The notes under the pieces are model-generated. The model worked only from the letters and a program-made list of their open reading frames with translations. It was not told where the DNA came from and did no database searches. Made by a program: the position numbers and the translations under genes. DNA of 64,000 nt from Elephas maximus indicus (lineage: Eukaryota; Chordata; Mammalia; Proboscidea; Elephantidae): contig NC_064839.1 in the NCBI RefSeq assembly GCF_024166365.1, positions 39,196,378 to 39,260,377 on the forward strand. Reading direction: 5' to 3'. Numbering within the stretch: position 1 is the first letter of the stretch; each line of letters opens with the position of its first letter. Below are positions 45,528-56,474 of the stretch, piece after piece.

Positions 45528-46300
45528 ATTTAAATGATAACCACCAGTCTTCATACTGAAACTTATCCAAATATTTCTTGATTGCCTAAAACTTGTTCTG
45601 TGGTAGACATTTCACAAAAAACTCATGGAAACATTCATTCTCTGAGATGTGGCAAGTTCATAGAGTTTGTTTGTGGCCTTTGTATTTGAACACCATTTTG
45701 GCTAGATATAAAATCTGGTGCTCACTTTTTTTTTCTTAAGCATCTCAAATCTAATACTAATCTCTTTCTCCTTCCCTTATAAGTGATTTGTTTTTTGCAT
45801 GGATACCCAAGGGTGTTTTTTTTTTTTTTTTTTAAGTATCTTTAAAGTCTAATAGATTTACTAGCATGTGTCTTGATGTTGACCATTCTGGATTGATTTT
45901 CTCCAAATAGTCCCTGTTCCTTGTCATTATAATGGTTCACATTTTTTATATCAGTAGGATTTTCTTAAATAATAGTATTTATTACCTGTTCTATTCTACT
46001 TCTTTAGAGATTCCTGTTAATGTATGTTTAGTGCCTGTCTTCCATATATATTACTTTCTCTCAGATGCTTTTTGTCTCTTTATTTTTGTTTTGATACTTT
46101 ATTTTTTCCATCACTTATTTACCTTACTGTGCTTTCCATCCTGTCTAATAGCTTATGTTTCTTCTAGATTAGCATTCATATCTGAAGAAATTGTTTTTAT
46201 TACCTTACTGAGCATTCTTAGTGACACTTTTTACATCTCCTTGTTGACTAATCATCTAATTTCTGACCTTTTGTATTTCTGATTAGTGTTTTTTTTTAAT
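45528..46300 (-). repeat. Old L1 remnant, minus
   Basis: 'accattttggctagatataa' then 'aatctggtgctcac', and 'attctggattgattttctcc', are familiar from reversed ancient L1 3' sequence. Weak and highly diverged. Confidence 0.45.
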
Positions 46301-47261
46301 ACCTTCTATTGTTTTCTTAACTTACTTTACATCACTTTTAGAGTTTTCATTTGTTTTGTGACAATATTATTTTAATGTGCTTTTTTTATTGGTATCTTTC
46401 TCATATTTTCTGCTTTTTCCTTACAGCATCTCTGTGTCTAGGTTTCTATGGTTCATGTTTGAATGGGATGAGTTTTCCTCAACTTTAGGAGGAAGTTCTT
46501 GTGTTGGTAGTGGAAGTGACCAGTGTATCTGTCATAGTATAATGGTTTGAGACCTCTCTCCTTTATTATGATTGGCTTAAAATATTTTTTAAAAAACTCT
46601 CTCTCTGTGTAGATACCTCTTGTTGTGCTTTGCCTCCTCTGATCTCATCCCTCACTAGTATCTGAACCCTAACCTCTCTCTCTTTTTACCTAAAATTTTT
46701 TTGCTCATGTCATTTTGGATTATACTCCCAGCGTCACTTCCTCAGGGATGGGGCTATATACTCTTCTTCAGGAGATATTTTTAGATATTTGTGAAAGCCT
46801 CAAGTTTAGGCCACCCTGGCAATCTTTTATCTTTTTTTTCCCATTTAGTGCTTCCCTACAGTCATTTTGTACTCGCCCGAAAATTGAACCTGTGAAGTCT
46901 TCCAGTTCCAACAGTTGTTTCTGAGAGTATAATATTTAGATTTTGGTCCTTTTCTTTTGGGGGTGATGATTAGGTGGTGATTTTTTGTTCTGAGGTCCTT
47001 AGGACCCTGTAACTCCCATTTTCTTCCTTTCTTTCCTTCTGTACAGCTGCTGATTCTGCAAGGGTCTTGCTGCTGTCCTTGATTTGACCCTATACACATG
47101 TACCTCAGGTTTGAGGGACTACTTTATTACCTAATTTTATCAAAGATGTTGGTGATGAGTTCTTTTTTGTTTTCTAGTTGCACTGTTTTGGTAAGGGGAT
47201 TTTGGAAAATTCAAAAAGTAAACTGTTGCTCCCCTCCTGACTTGTATAGAACCCTGGGTGC
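46301..47261. other. Unclassified intergenic DNA
   Basis: No gene. Possibly further L1 decay, not assignable by eye. Confidence 0.4.
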
Positions 47262-47640
47262 TTTTTTGTTTTTCTTTTTCTCTTTTTATTGTGGTGAAAA
47301 CATACACACCAAAACATCTGCGAACACAATTTCCACATTTACAACTCGATGGCATCGATTATATCTTTCATATAATCAGTGATATTGATTACATTGTGCC
47401 ACTGTTATCACTCTTTTCATCCAAAACATTCCATCACCAATATTAACATAATTTCAATACCCCAAACAAAAATTCTCCCCTTTCCCCTCCCTTCCATACC
47501 TGGTAACCATTAATTATCTTTAGTTTCTATATATTTGCCTGTTTTATATACTTGTGATCATACAGTACTTGTCCTTTTGTGACTGACTTATTTCTCTCAG
47601 AATAATGTTTTCAAGGTTCCTGGATGCTGTTAGTTACATT
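47262..47640 (-). repeat. L1 3' end, minus
   Basis: 'tttttattgtggtgaaaaca', 'cataatttcaataccccaaa' and 'accattaattatctttagtt' resemble the L1 3' region of the 15330-17335 element, but are older. Confidence 0.6.
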
Positions 47641-47726
47641 CATTAGTGCCCCAGTGCTACTTCAGCAGTCTCACCTGTCATGCTACATCCTACACTCTGT
47701 TGTCATTGTTTGTTTCCTACATTTTC

Positions 47727-47990
47727 ACAGATCTGTGGCTAAGCGCTGGGGCTCTGAAGTCAGTCTGTCTAGGTTAAATCCTTGTCCTACTATCTATTGG
47801 CTGTGTGATTTTAGGAAAATTTTTAAAATTCTCTGAGCCTGAGTTTCCTTGTATGGAAAATGGGAATAACAAAAATACCTACCTTGCAGAGCTCACATCA
47901 GACTTACATATAATAATGCTTTTATGGCACAATGACTGGCAGATAATGAGAGGTTAATTGGTGATATCTGTTCTAATTGTCACTATCACT
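47727..47990 (+). repeat. MIR SINE, plus
   Basis: 'gctctgaagtcagtctgtct', 'ggctgtgtgattttaggaaa', 'gagcctgagtttccttgtat' and 'gcacaatgactggcagataa' fit MIR. Confidence 0.82.
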
Positions 47991-48082
47991 CACCTCTGAG
48001 GATAGACAGAAAGCCAGGCATATATAGTGTTCTGTAATCTTACCAGAATCTTACCAGAATGGTCTAGTTGCCTAAACTCACA

Positions 48083-48236
48083 TAACCTGTTGCTGTCAAG
48101 TCAATTCTGACTCATAGCGACCCTATAGGACAGAGTGGAACTGCCCCATAGCATATCCAAAGAGCGGTTGGTGGATTCAAACTACTGACCTTGTGGTGAG
48201 CAGCCGAGCTCCTAACCACTTTGCCATCAGGGCCCC
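48083..48236 (-). repeat. AfroSINE, minus
   Basis: 'cctgttgctgtcaagtcaat', 'gaccctataggacagagtgg', 'ggtggattcaaactactgac', ending 'actttgccatcagggcccc'. Confidence 0.94.
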
Positions 48237-48449
48237 AACACATAGCAAGTATTAAAAGAAGGGACTTTTGAGCATGCTATTATGTCTTCTGACATGTAGT
48301 TTAAAAAATGTAACACTGGTCATTTAGTTTAAAGAAAAGGAATATCTAGGGCAGACATAATGGAGTTGGTTAGCAGACCCAGCAAAGTCCAAGCTGTGTC
48401 TGCAGCTTCCTACGGGCCTTGGATTAGCACCCTGTGACACATACCATTT

Positions 48450-48530
48450 ATCAAAGTGTGGTCTATGGTCCACCTGATTCAGAATTACCTGTGGTGCCTT
48501 TTTAAAAAGTAGACTCTGAGGTTCTACTTC
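48450..48530 (+). repeat. hAT-Charlie-like MER fragment
   Basis: 'caaagtgtggtctatggtcc', 'agaattacctgtggtgcctt' and 'aaagtagactctgaggttct' match the head of a mammalian hAT miniature element. The exact family is unassigned. Confidence 0.55.
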
Positions 48531-48589
48531 TTACTTGGCCATGTAGCTTCCTATGGCACCAACCCCCTCTGGACAAAATATGAATAACA

Positions 48590-49060
48590 ACTATCTGAAG
48601 ACTCTGAAAACAAAACAAAAAAAAGAGTATACCAAATCAGGCAAACGCTGGAGGAGACTCAGCAGTTGGAAGAAGCTAAGGACACTGGGTTGATTTCCCA
48701 TTTTTATTGTGTTTAGCCTGAAAACAGGTCTAGCCTTCACCAGGCCAAGTGGGGTTGCTTAAAACTCTGGTAGAAAACCCTTAATCTTACCGGGTTGAAG
48801 AACCAGAGAACAGAATTCAGGGCAATCACAGCCACTGGAGAATGAGGGGGAAAATTCCAGAAAGGAGACAGCAAAAGAGAGTGCATAAACTCTGCCCAAA
48901 TCTCTGATATTTATAGAACAGCACACTCAACAACTGCAACATGTACATTTTTTTTCAAATGCACATTGTGCCGTTACCAAGAGAGACCATATGCTGGGCC
49001 ATAAAAGAAGTCTCAATAAATTCTAAAGGATTGAAATCATACAGAATATGTTCTCTGGCC
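48590..49060 (+). repeat. Old L1-type fragment, plus
   Basis: The end 'catatgctgggccataaaag', 'aagtctcaataaattctaaa' and 'ggattgaaatcatacagaat' is a recurring L1-family (L1M/HAL1-like) phrase in plus orientation. The left part is assigned by continuity only. Confidence 0.5.
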
Positions 49061-49748
49061 ACAATGTTGTGGGTGTCGGGCATTGTCAAGAGGGATGCAG
49101 TCTCTGCAGTTAGTAGGTGGTAGTATGAGAAGGGACTTATTTAGGCCAAAAATGATCACAAGCGTGGGCGATGTTGGGAGGAGAATAAGCCGTTGAAAGA
49201 TACGGCAGTCACCTGTCAAGATTTAAGGCTAGTCCTCTTCTTCGCCAACGTTGAATCAGTGTTATAGCATCTGTTGTTGCTTTTAGAGTTGCTTTCAGAG
49301 TTGCTTTCTAAATTAATTTGTCTATCTTCAATATAATCCCTTTTTGGACTTTGAATTTAAATAGCTAATCCTTTGTTTTTGAGACATCTGGGTTAGCAAG
49401 ACGAAAAGAAAATGACTGCTCACCCTTCTTTCTGAAGTAGTGATAGGTAAATACAACTTAAGTGATACTGAACCAGGGAGAATTTTTTCTTAACCAAAGT
49501 TCAGATGAAGCCTTGAAACCATATGTTCAACAGTAAGGGAATGGGACATCCATTAATAAGATATATCATTTGGTCATTTAACGTTATGTTGGAAGCATCT
49601 TTTTAAGTATATCACAAGGTGTTCACCAAAATGTTTATTACGTTAAAATTGCAGGATATAAATAATTTTTACTTTGATACCAACTGTGTATTAAAAAAGA
49701 TACATACACATATAATGCATAAATATACACTGAAAGGATGCACACTGA
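49061..49748. other. Unclassified intergenic DNA
   Basis: Nothing recognised up to the proviral target duplication. Confidence 0.45.
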
Positions 49749-49753
49749 AATGT

Positions 49754-50480
49754 TTTGATGGTTTAGGTTGTGTGTCAACTTGGCTGGGCCATGATTCTCA
49801 GTAGTATGGCAGTCGCATGATGTTGTGATCACTTCCATAATGAGATCTGATATAATGTGATCACCTCCATGATAGAATCTGCTATGAGTAGCCAATCAGT
49901 TGAAAGGGAGTTTCCTTGGGTGTGTGGCCTGAATCAAATATAAGTGGACATTCTGGCAGGGCTTGTAGGCTTTTGCTTGCTCTGGATTCTGCAGCTGGCT
50001 CCTGTTCGTCTGACCTCCAGTTCTTAGGACTTGAGCTAGCAGCTTACCTGCGGTCTTGCCTGCCAGTCTTGGGATTCCTCAATCTTTGCATCCTGTGAGA
50101 AAGAGCCCTGCTCTCTAACCTACTGATCTTGGGTTTGTCAGCCCCTGTGGCTACATGAATCAAGAGAGGCCTCTATTCTGACCCATGGGTTTGAGATGTT
50201 CCAGCCTCTACAACCTCGTGAGCCATTTCCTTGATATAATTCTCTCTGAACCAAAAACCTGTTGCTGTCAAGTCAATTCCGACTCATTGTGACCCTATAG
50301 GACAGAGTAGAACTGCCCCATAGAGTTTCCAAGAAGCACCTGGTGGATTCGAACTGCTGACCTTTTGGTTAGCAGCCGTAGCACCTAACCACTACTCCAC
50401 CAGGTTTTCCATCATTCTCTCTCTGTATATATTTATACACTTTAGTGTTATTCCTTCTCTAGAGAACCCAGCCTAAGACA
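49754..50480 (+). repeat. 5' LTR of the ERV-L provirus
   Basis: Starts 'tttgatggtttaggttgtgt' and ends 'cagcctaagaca'. It is 727 bases, of which about 168 are an AfroSINE plus its duplicated target; the remainder (about 559) equals the 3' LTR length of 559. The canonical TG start is mutated to TT. Confidence 0.95.
50250..50410 (-). repeat. AfroSINE, minus, inside the 5' LTR
   Basis: 'cctgttgctgtcaagtcaat', 'gaccctataggacagagtag', 'tggtggattcgaactgctga', ending 'ctactccaccaggtttt'. Flanked by ATTCTCTCT at 50239-50247 and 50414-50422. Confidence 0.94.
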
Positions 50481-50482
50481 TT

Positions 50483-50500
50483 TGGTACCGAGAGTGGTTC
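50483..50500 (+). promoter_or_regulatory. Retroviral primer-binding site, Leu-tRNA type
   Basis: TGGTACCGAGAGTGGTTC starts three bases after the 5' LTR. It is close to the complement of a leucine tRNA 3' end, the primer expected for ERV-L, with a few mismatches. Confidence 0.75.
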
Positions 50501-52199
50501 TAGATAAACAAAACTGTAAGGATGAGTTTTCTAAACTGGGTCTCAAGTCTGGTTAGTCTTAAAGATGTTGATGACTCTACTTCCAGGGCACTGCTAATTC
50601 ATGGTGTGAGGTGGCAGTACAAATTGACAAAGTATCACCACCAATAGATAAGGTGTTGGTGAAAGGTGAGGCTTTGGGTGATTGCATGTGTGAAACCTTT
50701 CTACAATTTTGTCATAAATAGAAGTATAAGGAAGCTGGCTGGTTGGTCCTACTTTCACTGGACAAACTGGTGAAAGAAAGAGATGAGCTCAGGGCTTCAG
50801 AGTCAAAGCTCAAGTGCTGGATAAATGACCTAGAAGTTCCCACTTGTGCCTTTAAAGAAAGACTTATTTCTTGAGTAACAGAGCTGATATTGTGGAAAAC
50901 TAAACCTAGAGTCTTATTGTAAGAGTGGCTGAATTACAACACCAACTCAATTGCCAACCTTGAGAAGTGTCTGAAGTTAAAGTGAAGGTGTTGATTGGGA
51001 AGAAACAGGATTCTGAAACTTGGGATGAGGACAAATGGGCAGATAATCAGGAAGCTGGAGACACTGAGCCCCTAAATTCTGCCAATAGAACCAGCCCTCT
51101 CACTCCCATCTGAAGAGATTGCTCCATGTTTATCTGCTAAATTACCCTCCCCAGTAAAATTATTAGCCCCTCCACACCCATCTAATGAGATTAACCAGCT
51201 GTGCCTAAAGAGCCTTTGGAGTCATTGCCTGAGGCAGATGCTTTACAAGGCAATGGTAAATGCTCTCAAAACATTTCCCCGCTACTGATTTTGGCTTCTA
51301 GACCTATAACTAGATTAGGTCCCAGCGAGTCCCAAAAGGTGAAGTACACAGTGTGACCCAGGAGGAGGTATGCTATACTCCAAAAGAACTGCTTGACTTT
51401 TCTAATATGTACAAACAGAAACCTGGGGAATATGTGCAGGAATAGCTATTAAGGGTGTGGGATAATGGTGCAAGGAACATAAAGATGATCCATCTGAGTT
51501 TATTGATATGGGCCCACTAAGCACAGATTCTCCATTCAGTGCTTCAACTGAAGAAGTTAGAAAATGATCCAATAGTTTATTTGGTTGGGTTGCTGAAGCA
51601 TAGATTATGTGGTGGCCTACACTACCTGTCTTGGTATACAGCAGAAGGTGTCCAAATTCTTAAGGAAATTGGCATGCTACAGTGAATTTATCAGGTTAGG
51701 CCCACAGACCCACACGTGGAGTATCCAGATGATGCACCTTTTACCACAACTGTGAGGAACATATTCGTGAAGGCAGCCCTAGCACCCTTGAAGACTGCTG
51801 TGATTGCCATTTTATGTAAGTTGGATTTGACAGTGGGAACTGCCCTAACTGAATTAAGACACCTAACTACAATGGGCCTGACTGGACCCCATGGTAGTAG
51901 GTGCCCAGTGGCGGCACTTAAATGACAAAGACTAGGTTGGTGTGGTTACCATAATGAACAGTGGAGTCAGAACAGTAGTCAGAATAGTCTGACTTATATG
52001 GACTTATGGCATTGGCTACTTAGTCACGGTGTCCCTAGGAGTGAAATAGATAGGAAATCTGCTAAGTATTTACTTGATCTATATGAGTGGATGAATTCTA
52101 GGTCAAATGAATAGCAGTCTAACTCAAATTGCCAGGCTAGAGAATCATGGGCCCTCAATTGATTCCCAGACTTGAGCAAATTTAAAGACCCACAACGTC
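50501..52199 (+). pseudogene. ERV-L gag region, decayed
   Basis: Position between the primer site and protease implies gag. The sequence is riddled with stops and the longest sense frame (51716-51925) shows no motif that I can name. Assigned by place, not by residues. Confidence 0.6.
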
Positions 52200-52720
52200 T
52201 TGAATGAAGGGGAAACCAGGTTCCCATTGAGGAAAGACTCCAATTTACTGCCAAAAAGTTACATTGTTAATCTTTCTCCCAGCCTTCTCCAAAGGCATCT
52301 ATGGCCTTTTATGAGAGTGACTGTTCAGTGGGGAAAAAGAAATCATCAGACTTTTGGGGGATTGCTAAATACTGGCCCTGAACTGACACTAGTTCCAGGA
52401 GACCCAAAATGTCACTGTGCCCCACCAGTCAGAGTGGGGGCACATGGAGTGTTAGCTCATAGTAGTCTCACAGTGAGTCCAGTGGGTTCCTGAACTCATC
52501 CTGTAGTGATTTCCCCAGTTCAGGAATGCATAATTGGAATAGATATACTCATCAACTGGCAGAACCCACACATTAGATACCTGACAAATGGAGTAAGGGC
52601 TATTATGGTAGGAAAAGCCACGTGGAAGCCATTAGAACTGTCCCTAGCTAGGAAAATAGTAAACCAAAAGCAATACCACATTCCTGGAGGGATTGTGGAG
52701 ATTACTGCCACCATCAAGTT
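52200..52720 (+). pseudogene. ERV-L protease remnant and start of RT
   Basis: The frame at 52200-52493 has LLNTGPELTLVPG, an aspartic-protease active-site motif with Asn (52368-52370) where the catalytic Asp belongs. The next frame (52506 on) holds ECIIGIDILINWQNPHI and VNQKQYHIPGGIVEI, the segment leading into reverse transcriptase. Confidence 0.85.
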
Positions 52721-53560
52721 CTTGATGTTGCAGGGGCCATATGATTCGGTTGATCCAATGGTGCTTGAAGTGTCAGTGGCAGATAGAGATGCTGTTTGGA
52801 GTCTTTGGCAGGCCCCTATTGGCAAATTACAGCACAGACCCTTAGGATTTTGGAGCAAAGCCTGCCATCCTCTGCAGATAACTACTCTCCTTTTGAGAAA
52901 CAGCTTTTGCCTTATTACTGGGCCTTAGTGGAGACTGAATGCTTAATCATGGGGCACCAAGTCACCATGCAGCCTAAGCTGCCCATCATGAACTGGATGT
53001 TGTCTGACCCACAGTATCATAAAGTTGGATGCACACAGCAGCAGGCCATTGTTAAATGGAAGTGGTATATATGAGATCAGCCCCAAGGAGGACCTGAAGA
53101 CACAAGTAAGTTGCATGAGGAAGTGGCCCAAGTGCCCATGGTCTCCACACCTGCCACATTTACCTTCCATCTCCCCGTCTGCACCTATGGCATCATGGGG
53201 AGTTCCTTATGATCAGCTAACTGAGGAAGAGAAACTCATGCCTGTTTACAGATGGTTCCGCGTGATATGCAGGCACTACTCGCAAGTGGATAGTCACAGC
53301 ACCTACAGCCCCTTTCTGCGACCTTCCTGAAGGAGAGTGGTGAAGGGAAATCCTCCGGTTAGGAAGAGCTTGGAGCAGTGCACCTGGTTGTTCTCTTTGC
53401 TTGGGAGGAGAAATGGCCAGATGTACGATTGTATACTGATTCATGGGCTGTGGCCAATGGTTTGGCTGGATGGTCAGGGGCTTAGAAGGAACATGGTTGG
53501 GAAATTGGAGACAGGAAAGTATCGAGAAGAGGTATGTGAATAGACCTCTCTGAATGGGCC
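52721..53560 (+). pseudogene. ERV-L RT tail and RNase H remnant
   Basis: At about 52,715-52,740 the frame jumps from the entry segment of reverse transcriptase (VEITATIKFL) straight to its far C-terminal side (DPMVLEVSVADRDAVWSLWQ). The fingers and palm with the catalytic box are deleted. LPSSADNYSPFEKQLLPYYW and VPYDQLTEEEKLMP follow, then a frameshifted RNase H region. Confidence 0.85.
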
Positions 53561-54360
53561 AAAAAAAGTGAAGATATTTGTGTCCCATGTGAATCCTCGC
53601 CAAAGGGTGACCTCTGCAGAGGAGGATTTTAACAATCAAGTAGAGAGGATGATACGTTCTGTGGAAACCAGTCATCCTCTTTCCCCAGCCCTTCCTGTCA
53701 TTGCTCAATGGGCTCATGAAAAAAGTGGCCAGGGTGGCAGGGATGGAGGTTATGCATGGGCTCAGCAACTTGGACTTCCATTCACCAAGGCTGACTTGGC
53801 TGCAGCCACTGCTGAGTGCCCAATCTGCCAGTAGCAAAGACCAACACCGAATCCTTGATATGGCACCATCTTTTGAGGTGATCAGCCAGCAACCTGGTTG
53901 CAAGTTGATTATGTTGGACCACTTCCATCATGGAAAGAGCAACATTTTGTCCTTACTGGAATAGACACTTACTCTGGATATTCATTTGGCTGCCTTTCAT
54001 GCAATGCTTCTGCCAAATCTACTATCCATGTACTTGCAGAATGCCTTATCCACTATCGTGGTATCCCACACAGTATTGCCTTGGATCAAGGGATTCACTT
54101 CACAGCAAATGAGGTGTGGCAGTGGGCCCATGCTTATGGAATTCACTGGTCTCACTATGTTCCCCATCATCCTGAGGCCACTGGTTTTATATAATGATGG
54201 AATGGCCGCCCAAAGACACCGGTGCCAGCTAGGTGGCAATACCTTGCAGGGTTGTGGCAGTGTTCTCCTGTACAAGAGGCTGTATATGCTCTAAACCAGA
54301 GTCCAATATATGGTGCTGTTTGTCCCATAGCCAGGATTCACGGGTCCAGGAATTAAGGGG
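53561..54360 (+). pseudogene. ERV-L integrase remnant
   Basis: The zinc-binding CPIC pair is at 53817-53828. The core frame (53898-54194) has VDYVGPLPSW with the first catalytic Asp at 53907-53909 and ALDQGIHFTA with the second at 54084-54086. Tandem stops TAA and TGA at 54192-54197 fall where the family's DD35E spacing places the glutamate. A frameshift separates the zinc domain from the core. Confidence 0.92.
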
Positions 54361-54900
54361 TGGGGATGGGAGTGCAACTACTCACTGTTACCCCTAGTGA
54401 CCTACTCAAAAAATTTTTGCTTCTTGTCCCCGCAACCTTATGCTCTGTGGGTCTACAGGTCTTAGTTCCAAAAAGATGAGTGCTCCCGCCTGGAGACACA
54501 CCACTGATTCCATTGAACTAGAAGCTAGGAATGCCATCTGGCCACTTTGGGCTCCTTATATCTCCTTGGGCAAAGATGGGAGTTACCGTTATTGGCTGGT
54601 GTGATTGATCCTAATTACCAATAGGAAATAGGATTGACATTACATAATGGAGGTAAAGAAAAGTATGTTTGGAATGCAGGAGATCCCTTAGGACATCTCT
54701 TAGTACTATCTTGTCCTGTGATTAAAGTCAATGAAAAGCTGCAGCAACCCAATCCCAACATGACTACTAATTGCCCAGACCCTTCGGGAATGAAGGTTTG
54801 GGTCACCCCACCAGGCAAAGCACCATGACCAGCTGAGGTGCTTGCTGAGGGCAAAGGGAATATGGAATGGACGGTGAAAGAAGGTAGCCCTAAGTACCAG
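54361..54900 (+). pseudogene. ERV-L dUTPase remnant
   Basis: A frame at 54634-54828 reads LHNGGKEKYVWNAGDPLGHL and PDPSGMKVWVTPPG. ERV-L is known for a dUTPase-like domain downstream of integrase, and this sits at that place. Stops precede it. Catalytic competence cannot be argued. Confidence 0.85.
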
Positions 54901-55147
54901 CTGAGACCACATGGCTGTTGCAGAAAGGAGGACTGTAATTGTTAAGAGTATTTCTGCATTGTATGTGTGCATCAAATATTTTTGTTCACTTATAAAATAC
55001 AGGATGGTAAACAGGGCTAGTGCGTTTTCAGTTGTATGTGTGTTCATTGTACTATGTTAGACATAAGCATAACTATAATTGTCTTTATTCAGAGGTTATG
55101 TATAGTTGAATACATGTGTACAGGTACCAAGTTGACAAGAGCTGAAC

Positions 55148-55706
55148 TGTGATGGTTAAGGTTGTGTGCCACCTTGGCTGGGCCATGATTTTCAGTGGTT
55201 TGGCAGTCTTATGATGTTGTGATCACTACCATGATGAGATCTGATACAATGTGATCACCTTCTTGATGGGATCTGCTGTGATTTGCCAACCAGTTGAAAG
55301 GCAGTTTCCTTGGCCATGTGGCCTGCTCTGAATATAAGCGGACGTTCTGGCAGGGCTCGTGGGCTTTTGCTTACTCTGGATCCTGAAGCTAGCTCCTGCT
55401 CATCTGACCTCCAACTCTTAGGACTTGAGCTAGCAGCTTACCTGCGTCTTGCATGCCAATCTTGTGATTCGGCAATCTTTGCAGCCTGGGAGCAAGAGCC
55501 CCGCTGTCTAATCTGCTGATCTTGGGTTTGTCAGCCCCTGTGGCTACATGAACCAGGAGATGCCTCATCCCAACGTATGGACTTGGGATGTTCCAGCCTC
55601 TAGAACCGTGTGAGCCATTTCCTTCATATAAACCTCTGTATATATATTTATATATTTTTTTATATACTTACATGCTTTACTGATACTGCTCCTTTAGCCT
55701 AAGACA
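55148..55706 (+). repeat. 3' LTR of the ERV-L provirus
   Basis: Starts 'tgtgatggttaaggttgtgt' and ends 'tagcctaagaca', 559 bases, no internal insertion. It is preceded by 'gttgacaagagctgaac', the place of the polypurine tract, which is not strongly purine-rich. Confidence 0.95.
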
Positions 55707-55711
55707 AATGT

Positions 55712-56033
55712 TAATAGTGTTCTTTTAGTGGTAAGTTGGAGATGATTTTTAGTCTATTCTTTATATACTTGTTTTTCAGCTTTTTTCTCCTTAGCTGAGA
55801 TTTTTCTTCTTCCGAGTTTTTATTACAAAATCAATGTATTCATTGCTTATAAATACAGCATTATAGATGTGTATAGAGAAAAAAGTAATAATCCAACCCA
55901 CCCGCTTCTTCAACTTCCATTTCTCAAGGGTCACCACTAAACTAAATAATAGTGCATATCTTTCCAGACCTTTTTCTGTGCATATGTATGTGTACATATG
56001 CAAATATATGTGGAATCAATGAGATTATATTAC
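55712..56033. other. Unclassified flank
   Basis: 'ctttccagacctttttctgt' and the TATATG-rich run at 55982-56010 hint at old L1 3' sequence, not certain. Confidence 0.4.
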
Positions 56034-56170
56034 ATTTTCTTCCTTTCTTCTCTCCCCCTTCCCTTTACCCCTTTCCCTCCCTCTTTCCCCTTCTCAATCC
56101 CCATTTCCTCTTCCCCTTCCCTTTTCCTCTCCCTTTTTTCCCATCCCCTGCCCCTCCCTTCACTTTCTTT
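56034..56170 (+). repeat. Polypyrimidine tract, ~137 bases
   Basis: Almost only C and T on the + strand, with very few A or G interruptions. Alternating T-rich and C-rich blocks suggest microsatellite-like decay. The mirror-symmetric parts could form triplex DNA. Confidence 0.88.
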
Positions 56171-56474
56171 GCATTGAGTACACGATTCCATGTCTGATGT
56201 CAGCTAAATTTCATGAGCTTCAGCTTAGTTTTTTCTTAACGCCTGCAATGATTCCCATATCTTAATTTTTAAATCAGAAAAAAAAAAATCCCTGTAAGAA
56301 TTACTTTTTAACATTTTTTTTTTTTTTACCTACACACATTACTTACACAGGTCGATGTTTCATTCATTCAATCATAGTGTAGACTGTATTTAGAAAATGA
56401 TTAGGCAATGATTATATATAGGGTGAGTTTTTCAGGTGCATAGTGATTGTAATGGAACTATCAGGGTATAATTT
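56171..56474. other. Unclassified DNA with A and T runs
   Basis: Homopolymer runs at 56278-56288 and 56315-56328. No gene. Confidence 0.45.

Larger units (their letters stand above)
49754..55706 (+). mobile_element. ERV-L provirus with two LTRs, inactive
   Basis: A complete endogenous retrovirus of the ERV-L class (no env gene, dUTPase after integrase). A perfect AATGT duplication bounds it at 49749-49753 and 55707-55711. Order: 5' LTR, primer-binding site, decayed gag region, protease remnant, RNase H and integrase remnants, dUTPase remnant, 3' LTR. The internal part is about 4.7 kb and carries many stops and frameshifts. The reverse-transcriptase core is absent. No open frame exceeds 140 codons on the sense strand. 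Confidence 0.96.

Noticed and set aside
53217-53903. Minus-strand open frame of 228 codons
   Set aside because: It is antisense to the ERV-L RNase H and integrase region and shows no protein family of its own.
54634-54828. Independent cellular dUTPase gene
   Set aside because: It sits between integrase and the 3' LTR of an ERV-L provirus, is short and is preceded by stops.
52000-54900. Recently active retrovirus
   Set aside because: Frames are broken in every domain, the RT core is absent and the two LTRs differ at many positions.
56034-56170. Satellite or CRISPR-like array
   Set aside because: No regular repeat unit or spacers; it is a simple C/T-rich tract.
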